DNA from: Triatoma infestans
Lineage: Eukaryota > Arthropoda > Insecta > Hemiptera > Reduviidae
Length of the DNA: 64,000 bases
Assembly (NCBI GenBank): GCA_011037195.1
Contig: JAAEAF010000278.1
Location: forward strand, 124,001 to 188,000
Direction of reading: 5' to 3'
The notes beneath the pieces were generated by a model. It was not told the DNA's origin, made no database searches, and saw nothing but the letters and a program-made list of their open reading frames with translations. The position numbers and the translations under genes were made by a program. Positions 23,931 through 35,400 of the stretch are shown piece by piece (positions within the stretch are counted from its first letter, which is position 1; each line of letters begins with the position of its first letter).

Positions 23931-26900
23931 TGGAATTTAATAGATTCGTAAATGCTATTTTTAGTTTTTTTGATAGCTAATTCTGCTCATTAAACGGAAC
24001 AATATAAGTAACTGAAAAGATCAATGTACATATAAAGTTTATGGAAAAAATAAATAAATAAATATATGAAATAAATGCAAATAATTTAAAAAAATGATAT
24101 ACAAAATAAAATAAATGATATATATATATTATTTGTGCGACATCAAAAGTGTCGTTTCCTAAGTTTTGGTTCTCCCATTGATATAATACTGAAGCCAATA
24201 TTAAATGTATTTTGTAAATATTACAAGTTTGAAGAAAATATGTCAATTTGTTCAGATTTCTTTTTTTCTTAATAAAATGAGTTTTAAATATTAAAGATAT
24301 TTTTTTTAAAAACAGAAGAAGCCATGATTAGCTGTAAGAAAGCCATTCTCAAGTCTGCAAAAAAAAAATAAAGAACAGAGTCTGTAAGAAGAAAGGTGCA
24401 GACAAGATCTAGTGAAAGTCCCCGGATTTAACCCAGTTTCCATTAACCAGGAAGTAAGTACCAAACGTGCTGTTGGCTTTATGAAGTTTGTTTAGAGTAA
24501 TGTTATAAAAAGAAATAAAAAAAGAAAAAAACTGGCTTGTTCGGGTGAAAGGGGGTCGTTGTCCAGAGCGGATTCTTAGCAAGGTCGTGGCCCGTTGCCT
24601 AGGCCACAGCTTTCTATAAATCCTTATCATTAGAAAAATTAGACCTTCATAAAAATCAACAGTCTTATCAGTTTTATTAAATTATTTATTTGTCAATAAA
24701 TAAATATTTTATGATACGTTTATTTGTTAAATGACATTACCTTTCGAATTAGTGATGTATATTTCTCTTCTCTTTCTCTCTCTAATTCTATTATTTGCCA
24801 ATTAAAAATCTTAATTCTTAAGAAACGTGAAACCCTTATTTTGATCAATAAATAAAATAATAATCAGAATATTCCACATGACAGTGAGTTTGGTTTTAAT
24901 TTGCATATTAATGTCTAACCTAGTATAAGTTTCTCTCTCGCTCTCTAAATGAACAAGAAGAATGATAATCACTAAACAAGATTCTTCATCGAGATAAACT
25001 TTTATTTTGGAAAAGACAATTTCAAGATCCGTTCTTAAAAGATTGTGTCTATTTTTTAAATAGATTTATTAAAATTTTGTATTTCTGACAGAATGATAAT
25101 CTTATCAGCATTATACATCTACAAGATCTTTAAAGAAGTGGGATGTCATTAGATACAAAATATATTCAAATTAACCATTTTAACAAAATTGAATTATTGA
25201 GCAGGTTGATTTTCTTATAACCAAGTGTAGGTTATTAACAATAACTTCTTGTTATTACAAATTTTATTTCTTCCTTCACTGAACAGAATAATGTTTCTCC
25301 ACTAGGGTATCTCCGCTAGTATTTATTTACATTTAGTTCATGCTAGTAGTTATTAAAAAAAAATTCAAACGGTATCTGTCATATAGCAGTTGCAACATGC
25401 GTAGAACACGTTTTTATGTTTTTCAACATCTCCCAGATCCTCCCCCTCCCCCATTTTCGCTTCTAATTTTTATAATAAAAAAAGTAAGTGATAAAAGCAT
25501 TGGGTTCACTTAATTCTACAATAGAACTACCCCCTAGATATTATATTAAGAAACTAACTAGAATGAAATGAGATACCAAAATTTTATTTTCATATCTTGA
25601 TAAAACTGCGTCTGAATGAAATTTCATAAAGTTCTGTAATTGATTTAATAGAGTTTGTAAACTATGTCTACAAAAACAATTGTATATTTATATGTAAATT
25701 TGTATTTGTATATTGTCTACAGAAAAAATTTGTACAATTCTGTTCTTGAAAATGATATTAGAAATAGCGAATAGTTTCGCATAAATTGAGTGTAAAATAA
25801 AAAGCGAATATCAACAGAATTTTCACAATAATTTTTTTTTTATTTTACGAAACGGTACAAAAATAATATAAAATACTTGATAAACATTTTTGAAATACTA
25901 TACAATAAATACTGTACACGTATACATCCATTGTGAGCCCCTTTTTTTGGTCGTGTTTTCATCGTCTGTTGCTTCTACTTCTAGTTATCGGTGAATTCTG
26001 CAAAAGAAGTGTGTTAAGGAAGAAAATAATGATATTATCGAAAGGATGCCTATATACGCACAGGTATGCCAATGTACATTTTATACCAATCAGGTATTGG
26101 CACTTGACACTGGAACAAACTAGAGATTTATTTTGCATTATCTCAAATGGAAATTGTTCAGATATTGCAGATATAAATAATATATATCTGCACAAGTATT
26201 CCTGAGCGTATATATATATATTTAAAAAGTAAAAGGAGATTTTTTGAAAATTGAGTATTTCGTAAATTATGGATGGCTAAAGTAGTTTATAGTTAAGTTT
26301 TCTACATACCTCATCCTTAGGTTTATAACCAAAAAGGGCCTTTATTCTATTAGGCGTTGATAGTTTTTGTGGATTTCTGTTTTGCTCTTTAAGGACGCCC
26401 CCCACCTTGACAAAATAATTAAAGGCCACTGTATTGTTTGAAGATAAAAGACTTCGTACTTTTTAAAAAATATTTATTAATTAAATAGAAAAAAAAATCA
26501 TAATTTAACATTTTTTTTTTCTTTTTTTAACAGATACGTACATTATATAAGTGAAAACTTTTCATTAGGAAAACCACTAATGAGTGTTTATTTATTATCT
26601 ACAATTATTAACAATTAATCATCTCTCTTACTAAAGCAACTTCAAATAGCAGAATAATTTCTATAATCAAATCGATAATTTTGATTTTCTGATATTTCGT
26701 TTTTTAGAATTTAACAAGGAAATTAACAAGTTAACCATTTATAAGAAAATCAAAAGAATATAAATATTTAAACATTGAAAAAAAAACAATAATAGTAGAA
26801 GTAATAAGCTAACCTTTGTTCCATTGGTTCTAGTCGGGGGACTTGGTTTTTTATATGAAATCTAATACAAAAAATAAAGAAATTAGTAAACTAATAAAAC

Positions 26901-26965
26901 AATAATTCTAAATTGTACATGTTCTTATACAATCAAGCATCCAACATGCTAAGCTTAAAACCTTA
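23931..26965. other. No gene seen; AT-rich intergenic DNA
   Basis: About 3 kb with only short frames lacking motifs, including an overlapping pair at 25,933-26,205 on both strands. A GC-richer patch at about 24,540-24,610 was not recognised. No SINE head, TIR pair or exon was supported. Confidence 0.5.
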
Positions 26966-27721
26966 GGCTCGTTTCACACTATACGGTTTACCGTTCAGCA
27001 AAAAACCATACGGCTTTTTGCCGTGACAATGTTGTTTTCACATTGCACGATTTTTTCCCGTTGTAAACTAAACATTTTCATTTCGATTATCAATGAGATA
27101 ACAAGTGTTTCAATGAATCTTGAACAAATTATTGCTTTGTGGCTGTTACATCGTTGCCGAAGGAGAGTAAAACGAAATATCTTTTTTGGGTGCATCCCAT
27201 CAATCAGCGGAGAGAGGAAGTTGGACTGTTTTGCACACTCTTTTAAGACCTGAGGAATGACGAAAGTAAATTTTTCAACTATTTCCGGATGTCTATTACA
27301 TCCTTTGACGAATTACATGGCAAACTTAAGGATGTATTACAACTTCAAAACACACAATTTCGAAATTGCTCACAGGTTATCAAAACTTCAGCATCAATTT
27401 CATCCATTTTAATAATAGTGATATATGTCTTTACTATATAGGGAAGGTATGCTGTTTCAACCGCTTATATTAGATTTTGGTGAACAGTAGAAGAGGTTAT
27501 TTCACAGGGCGGCAAAAAGAATGTAGCTGCCGTACGTCACAAAACCGCTCAATATGAAAGCATACTTTTAATAATGTAGGCCAGTGGCACCGAGCGGCTG
27601 CTATACTGCACGGCACCGGCGTTTTGCCGTCACCGTATAATGTGAAAGGTACCAAGCTTTTCTTCATTCCACTAAAAAAGTCCGGTGCCTTACGGTGAAA
27701 ACCGTATAGTGTGAAACAGCC
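26966..27721 (+). mobile_element. PIF/Harbinger deletion derivative with TTA duplication
   Basis: Terminal inverted repeats read GGCTCGTTTCACACTATACGG at the left and, inverted, GGCTGTTTCACACTATACGG at the right. They are flanked by TTA at 26,963-26,965 and 27,722-27,724, the target duplication typical of PIF/Harbinger elements. The interior encodes the N-terminal region of a Harbinger transposase on the plus strand (about 27,120-27,390): a VHPINQRREE block, then FFNYFRMS and SFDELHGKLK. An in-frame stop and loss of the DDE nuclease region make it inactive. An additional CACGGCACCGGCGTTTTGCC-type repeat lies near the right end. Confidence 0.87.
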
Positions 27722-27724
27722 TTA

Positions 27725-28734
27725 CAACTGCTGGAAAAAATGCATGGAAGTTGGTGTAAAGAGAATGCTTTGCCCATCACAACTTGCAATTTCTGATAAC
27801 TAATAAATTTACATCAACTCTGAGAATTCATTAATGAGAGACAAAGATCTGTGAATCTGATAAATTAATACCAAATTCAGTAAATTTTAGATTTATTGTG
27901 GTTCAGCGGTTAAGTACGATATGTTGAACAGGTAAGCGTAAGATATGTTATAACATGCACATAAAAAATTGTTAGATTTGGGTACTGCCAGGGATGTTCG
28001 CTGAAGAAAAGTCTAAAAGGAGGGTATTTGCTACACACAATCTTAGAGTAGCATAATCTGGCAAATAATCATACGAACACTTTCCTCTGGAAGAATAACG
28101 CTTAAATTGCAAGCTCTGACATGGCTGTTTTAGATCAAAACACCAGTAAAGCATAAATGGGAAGCTTTTACAGTACTTATGCGATTATTTTTTATAAAAA
28201 GCGAGGAAAATTTTGCAAATCAATGCGATCCATGCACTAGTTATATTTTTTTGCTTACAACTCCTTGGTGACAAACCTGTATTTTAAACTTTCTTTTATC
28301 TTCTGTGTTTTTATCAACTGAAGGTTCACCTCTCACAATGACACCTGAACCAGACTGAACATAAATAATTCTTGTCAGAATTTATAATTGTCTGTCCTAA
28401 AAGCTTTAAAAAAAAGGGGGAGAAGTTTGCCAGATTTTAATTGTCTAAAATAATTAAGGTTGAAAATTTAAATAAATAAAAATCCGAAACATTTTGTCAT
28501 GGACTTTTACCAATATTAGTTTGAAATACGAATCCCAAACTAGATCCTTGAAAGGCCAATACCTGCGGGAAGGATACCACGCAGTTCTGGTCTGATATTC
28601 ACCATCAAGACTTTTACCTCTTCAATTCTATACTCCTTGTTGCTGGTGTCATCGTTTTTAAAGCCCCTATGGGATTGAACCTGACTGTGAGCGGTAGCCA
28701 TCAGGATACATGGGTTCATCGAATTGTTTTTTTT
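27725..28734. other. No gene seen
   Basis: AT-rich. The block at 28,003-28,053 (around gctacacacaatctta) recurs at about 30,225-30,270 inside another repeat. No exon was supported. Confidence 0.45.
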
Positions 28735-28970
28735 CTTTAATTTTAAGGCGCGTCAACATCTATGGTCATTGGCGCCCGGAGCCTTCTCAGTGCACTGCCG
28801 GCCTCCGGACAATGTTCTCTCGTTACAACAACACTGTCCATCACCGGACAGTGAGCTGTAGAGAGGCTCCTAGGAAGAAAAAAATCTAAGGATAGCACAG
28901 CTGGACTCGAACCTCGGTCCTCCGCGTGGGAGTCCAGTACGCTAACCACATAAGCCATTCCCTTCCCTAC
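28735..28970 (-). mobile_element. tRNA-derived SINE, minus strand
   Basis: On the minus strand the head has box A (TGGCTTATGTGGTTAGCG) and a perfect box B (GGTTCGAGTCC). A body shared with the copies at 15,521 and 50,142 follows. The 3' side ends in a short T/A-rich tail near 28,740. A target-site duplication longer than 5 bp was not found, so boundaries are approximate. The minus frame at 28,958-28,743 is incidental. Confidence 0.8.
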
Positions 28971-29255
28971 ATTGTGTAATATTCGAATATACTAGAATTT
29001 TAATATCTAATTGAAGATTTCACTCGGAATAAATTAAATGTTCTTGTTTTAAAAAAAATAGAAATAAAAATAAAAAAAGCAAGCTACAATTTGCCGAATG
29101 AAATTGCATTAAACCTCTTCCTGTTTGGTGTAAAGTGAATTACAGAGAAAAGTGCTTTGTGCTGAGCTTTAAAATAGCTTGTCCTGAAGCTTGGAAGTCA
29201 CAAACAGAAAAACCAAAAAATATGAAGAACAATGTACATGCTTTGAAAAAAAAAT

Positions 29256-29497
29256 TTATAAACAAATACATGCCTTTATATCATCTTCTTTGAGATCAGC
29301 TGGATTTAGAAACTGAGTTTCTACTGGATATGAAGATTTCAGATGTGGAGGACATAAACTGTTTCGTAATTGGAGTATAGACATACGTTCTTGGCAACGA
29401 TCTGAATCAGGCAGATTTACTATACCAGCCTTTAGATCTGAGAGACACCGATCGTCGAACACTTCTCCGGCTTCTTCTGCAGCGGGAAATACTCTTC
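29256..29497 (-). CDS. NuMA/Mud exon 16 with LGN/Pins-binding peptide
   Basis: Exon 16 begins after an acceptor at 29,498 and its phase fits the GT donor at 40,427. It encodes LQLRNSLCPPHLKSSYP, which aligns with the NuMA segment ELQQRNRVCPPHLKTCYP that occupies the TPR groove of LGN. The RN, PPHLK and YP positions are kept. An upstream acidic run and a downstream LKEDDIK match the corresponding flanks in NuMA. The frame ends at 29,256-29,258. Just before the stop, GATATAAAG followed by gcatgt could be a GC donor, or GT could be used 3 nt later. The true C-terminus is therefore open. Confidence 0.85.
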
Positions 29498-32400
29498 CTG
29501 ATTATAATAAAAAAAAAAAATTAATAGGATTGTGTATGACTGTGACCACCTACTTGTCAGATTCTCTGATATAGATAATAGAAAGCATTGCAAGCTTGTT
29601 AGAATACACAAAAGAATGTAATGTACGTAATTGAAAAATATATGTTTTGGGACGTCCTGTTTTCCTTGTGTGGAGAAAATAAAAAATATTCTAAGCCATC
29701 TGATGAACCAGACTCTGGAAGAAAAATTGAATACGATCATACTGATGAAAAAAGCGTTCTAGAAAAATAAAATCCCAGAGAACTTCGACCATTACATGAT
29801 GCCCTTGATCCTTGGTGAAAATAAAAAAAATAAAATAAAATCATCAAAATATCATATACGTGGGGATGTTGATGAGCCACTCCTTGGCGTCTATGTCATT
29901 CTAACAACATGAACAAGGCATAAACTGACATCTCTAAAACACCAGTGGCTTGCAGCTACATGTGTTTATTGTGCCAACAGAGAAACCCTCATCACTATAA
30001 CCATTCACTTGGATGAATATATAGATAGCACCAAGAAGTTTAAAGAAAACCTTTGGAGCCTTCGAGCAAATCGCGCAAAAAAAATCTCTGAAGTCGCACT
30101 TCCGTTTAATGAAATTTGCCCGAAACCTTCGTGTCAGATGCGGTGGTAGTACGTGGACGGAATATCAAGATTGAGCTTCCTGCGACTTTTCATTTCAGAT
30201 ATTTTGCGCTCACACAAGTAAAGTCTAAAAGAGTGTACTTGCTACACACAATCTTAAGGTAGCATAACCCACCCACACACATACAGGCTATTCGCTACAA
30301 CAATTTTTTCCTACTGATAAGACCTCAAAATGTATATTTCCGGTAAAAACGTTCGCAAGACTTCCTCTTACCAGATGTAAGAGAAATAAAATCACAATAA
30401 GTTCTAACTGGATAATAAGTTTAGGTATCCACAGTTACGTCATGAAATGTTCTGTTGAAATTCGTCAAATAAAACGCCAACAACTTTCTTAAACTTGATA
30501 TAGCATATCTATACAGATCTATTATTTTTAGTTAAACTTTTTCAGAAATTAAAAATTATTTTTAAACAGACGTTGTAGTAATAGTGATACTAAAGTTTCT
30601 CTGTCATTTCATTTCAGCATGCTGAGCATATTTTTAATAATTAGTATTAATTGCTAGTAATAATTAGCATAAATAGCATGCCAAGATGGAAGATTATTTG
30701 ACAATTGAAAAATGCGTTTAGTGTAATCTGGTAAATGCTTTTTTTTTCTTTTAATGCAGCCAGAAATATGAACTTGTATAGGAACTTAATAAATAACATG
30801 TTCTCATAATCAAATCTTCCATATTCCTGCGACTTTCGAGGTGTAGCACCATTTGGGAGTCCTAAATCTTCGGAGTTTGCTAAAATCTAAAACCCTGGAA
30901 ATCGTCTGACAACATTCTAAAGATTTACAAATGCAACCTAATGTTCTAATTTCATACCTTGATTTTATAATCGATACTATTTATATTTAGTAACTGTAAT
31001 GTCATTTTAACAATAATTATTAGTTAATGTTGTGGTTGGTTCCGCATAGCTGGTGCTTCTTTTTTTGGTCATTGACCGGTTTCGGCGTTCGCCTATAATC
31101 AAGATGTTTCTGTCAAAACAGTGTGATAACATAAGACTAGCACAGAGCAAATTTAGTTGATGCATGGGTTTTTTAAAAGGATGAAATATAATCTTAAAGA
31201 CACAAACCACGTTAAAAACATCAAACAACTTGCCTTTGAGATTGAACTAGCAATAACTTTACTACCATACACCGAACAGGAGTACGCTCGCCACACCGGA
31301 GCAGGCATAATGAAGGACATACAAACGCCTCCCAAAAAACCTAGCATCCCAAACAGCAACAAACTCACATCAATATAAACAGGCAAGAAGAAAGAACTTA
31401 ACATCCCTATCAGACCCGTCATAAACTACACGACAGCACCAACATACAAACTGGCACAGCATCTACCTAAAATAATAAAAGACCAAGTTAAACAGAATGT
31501 CATGTTCTCCATAAGAAACACACAACACCTAATACAACTAACAGAGAATATAAGACTCACACGAAGTTCTCGATTGATATCCCTCGATATCACCAACCTA
31601 TACACCTCTATTCCTGTCACATACACACTGGACATAAGAAACAGAAGATGAAACAAGAAGAATCTACGCAATTCATTCACCAACTTAAGAACTTAATACA
31701 AACGACAATGGAACAGAACTACTTCAGATTTGACAAGTTCTACCTCGCCACTGGGAATGGGGCATTCCACATCAGCAATCCTAATATAAATATTCATACA
31801 AAATATAGAAGAGACTTACATACCAAAACTGAAAGAGGCGTTCGGGGCAACTTTTTATACAGGTTACGTGGACTCCTTCCGCATATTGGAAAATAAGATA
31901 GAATAGACAAATTATTACATTACCTTAACAACATAAACCATAAAATAAAATTCTCACACGAAAAAGAAATTTACAACACCCTCAACTTCTTGGACATAAA
32001 ACTCACAAGAAACGACAGTAAAGTGGAATACTTTTCCTACCATTCTACCCTACACAAATTAGCCGCACTAAGACATCTGATGAACAGACTTAAATCTGCA
32101 CCCCTTTCACCCACAAGCCAAGAACAAGAACAACAAAATCTACAACATAGCTAAGAACAATAGGTATACAGTACGAATATCGTTAATAAACTTCTAAAAA
32201 ACAAAACACGCCACCGGAATAGGAATGACAAAGAAACAGACAAATTTGCCACATTCACATCCATCGGAAACCATACATAAAAACTCACGAACTTTTAATT
32301 AATTGTTCAACAACATATTTATTTATTTATACTATCTTATGATCATTCTGCTCGTTTTTATCATTTCTTATCATTAATTATTCCACCGTGGTCCATGGCT

Positions 32401-35400
32401 GACACAGTGATCTTCCGCTTGTTTCTACACTCAAAGAACAATTACAAAATAAAATAGTATGGATAATTAATTATCAAAGTAAATCTCCTTCAAAAACATA
32501 CTTTAAGTTACACATCTCCACTTGTCGGATGTTTCCATTTTTAAAAGGAATAATGTACACTACCCTTTTAAAAAGCGAAAAACAACATATTGTAACGCGG
32601 CAAGTGGTGCCATCTAGGAGAGAAAACAGGTATCTAAGGTTCTCTTAGTGGCCGCAGGAAGCGCTGGCGGCGCTCTAGTTTTGACTGGAATAGTCGAGAG
32701 AAGTCTGGAATGTCCTCTACTGGTATAAATAGAGGGACTACAGAGAGTTGAGAGAGTTTTTCAGTTACAAACGAAGTTACAAGTGTACAAAAGTGAACAA
32801 AGTGAACTTTTGTGGTTTAAAGTGTGAAATAATTTTTATTAAGCGTTGTATTTATTATTATTATTATTATTATTCACAAAAGGGGAGGGCAAACCCTACG
32901 CTATCCAAAGCCTCCCAGGGCCCATATAGCTACCCCTAAAGAATAACAACCACTGGGACTAGAACGAAAATCCAGGCCCAGGTTTTAACCATCTAAGTTT
33001 CACCACAGACCGAACAAATCGGACCAACACCTTAAAAGGACAAGCTTAAGATCCTCTACCGATATCCTATTCCGGCCGAAGGTCCTAAATCTAATCTCCT
33101 CACAACCCAAACAATTCGTCATCATATGCATGGGTGTTTCCTCCTCAGTCTCACAAACTCTACAAAAGGGGTCAGGCACGAGTCCCATTATATAGAGATG
33201 TCTCCTTAAACCACAATGCCCAGTGAGGAATCCAACCAGATGTCTGAGGGAGGTCCGTGAAAGACATCGGACCCCGCTACTCAAAGCTCCGTCCGGGCCC
33301 CCAATGAGCATTTTAAGGTACAATTCCGAACTCGACCGCAGCAACCGACTGCAGCGACAGGCTTCAGACGCAGACGGCAGCAGCTCTGCCGTCTGCGGTC
33401 GGATCGATGTTGAACGCAGCGACAAATAGCTTGCAGTCACTTCAAAGCGTTAACATAGACAACATGTCAGATGTGTTTGAATCAACTGATTCAATTTTGT
33501 GTCTTTTGTTGGCAGAGGAAGAGGACGATGACTTTTTGTTATTACATACCAGAAAGAAAAGAAAAGCAACAATGTCTTTATTTAAAAACAGATTACATGA
33601 AGGAAGTTATTCAGTGTTGATTGAAAATCATTTAATGAGTGATGAAGAAATATTCAGAAGCTACTGCCGTTTGAATAAGAAACAGTTTAATTTTATACTT
33701 AGTTTTATTTATGATGACATTCAACCAAAAGTCCTACGACAAGGTTGTGATTTGTTGACACTAGAAAAATATCGCTTACGATTAAATAAAAAATGCCGGG
33801 ACATTATGTAGCAGTATTTATATTTGTCATTTTGTCAAACATGTGTTTTTAGTCATGTATGTTTCATTTGCTAAAGAAATCCATTTAATTAAAGAACAAC
33901 ATAACCTCACCGTCTTTATTTAACTCCTTTCCTATAATTTTCCAAACTTTATCTTTTACTAAGTTATTGCGGTACTCAGCGTGGCTAACGTCATAAATTA
34001 CTGCATACTTAGCTATTAAGTTAATTAACTTTTCCTCATCTGATTCTGAAAAAAACTCATTTTTAATAACAGTGTAACTTCTCTGTCGCCGGCGGCAGTA
34101 CTGGTTCTTGACCAGTGATGCGGTCTGCGGTCTAGAAGTGACGCGACTGCAGGCGACAGAGCCGCTGTGTTCCGAATGCAATCCATATAAAATCATACAA
34201 ACCAGTAGTGTCGCCTGCGGTTTGACATTGCACCTTGCCGTCTGCAGTCTGCGGTCTGCAGCCTTGTTCGGAATTGTACCTTTAGACTGCCGACAACCCA
34301 CTGCACTCATCCATAAGGATGAGTGCGCTGTGAGGTCATCAACGTCTGAAAGCCCGACAAACACGTGCCAGAAGACACACCAACAGCAGGCTCTGGACCA
34401 ATGAAAGGGAGAGAGGCATCTAATTTGGCAAACCTATCCACCTCCTCATTCCCAAAAATTCCCATATGACCTGGAACCCAGATGAAGAAAGATCTTCCAG
34501 TCTTTTAGAACATTCCAACACCAATCTGGAAGTGAAGACACATGAATTAAGCGCCTTCAACGCAGCCTGGCTGTCCGAGCAGATAAAAACACCTTTTAAA
34601 TTAGTGTTACGCACCCTCTCATCCAAAATACAGCAAAGAATTGCATAAACCTCAGCCTGGAAAACGGTGGCCCACTCACCAAGAGTTGTATTTAGTAATT
34701 TATTGTGTATAGCAATAAATTGGTGTTTTTCTTTATTGAAGTTTAGAGTATTTTATCTATACGAACCCTCTTAAAACTAGTTGCAGTAGCTAGTTTAGAA
34801 AGAAAAACGTTACATTTGGTGTCAGAAGTGGGATAAAATCTCTAAACAGGTAACAGTTTAGTATTAGTTTTATTGTATGCCCATAAGTACCAAAAGTCAA
34901 ACGCGGAAAATGGAGGAAATGATGACATTGTTGAAAGAAATGAAAGACAAAATAGAAAGGGGCCAGGACGAAATGAAAAGGGGCCAAGATGAATTACAAG
35001 ACAAAATAGAAAGGGGCCAGGACGAAATAAGGAAGAGCCGGGATGAAATGAATGAAATAAAGAGAGGCCAGGATGAAATAAAAAACAAAATAGAGAGGAG
35101 CCAGGATGAAATGAGAGCAGAAATAAAAAAGGAGATAAATAAGGTCCAAGAAGAAATAGACCATGTCCAAGAGGAGTTAAAATGGAGAGGAAGATAGGCG
35201 AGGTAGAGCAGTACGTAAGACGCCGGCTGGATAGCACAGAGACTGGCTTGCCCAAGGTTGGAGTTGGAGCCACTCCAACGTCAGACATAAGGAAAATGAA
35301 GGCCCCCCGAGTGGCATTCAGAGCTCTCGCGCAAATTAAGCCGCCAACCTATGATGGAACATCATCGTAGGCAAACTATTTGCTACAATTTAATGCTGCC

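Larger units (their letters stand above)
32591..34814 (+). repeat. Gypsy 5' LTR, split by a nested LINE
   Basis: The LTR parts are 32,591-32,854 and 34,695-34,814; the intervening 32,855-34,684 is a LINE, and the second copy of its 10-bp target duplication lies at 34,685-34,694. Compared with the intact 3' LTR, the 5' copy has scattered substitutions and lacks about 11 bp (TTTGTGAAAAG region) at about 32,792. A TATAAA box lies upstream of GAGGGAC at about 32,735, followed by the transcribed leader. Confidence 0.92.

Noticed and set aside
25933..26205. Overlapping 90- and 78-codon frames on both strands
   Set aside because: No motif, no exon signals, and the overlap on both strands suggests chance.
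33000..33440. 146-codon minus frame as an independent gene
   Set aside because: It is the LINE C-terminus read into the nested Harbinger end.
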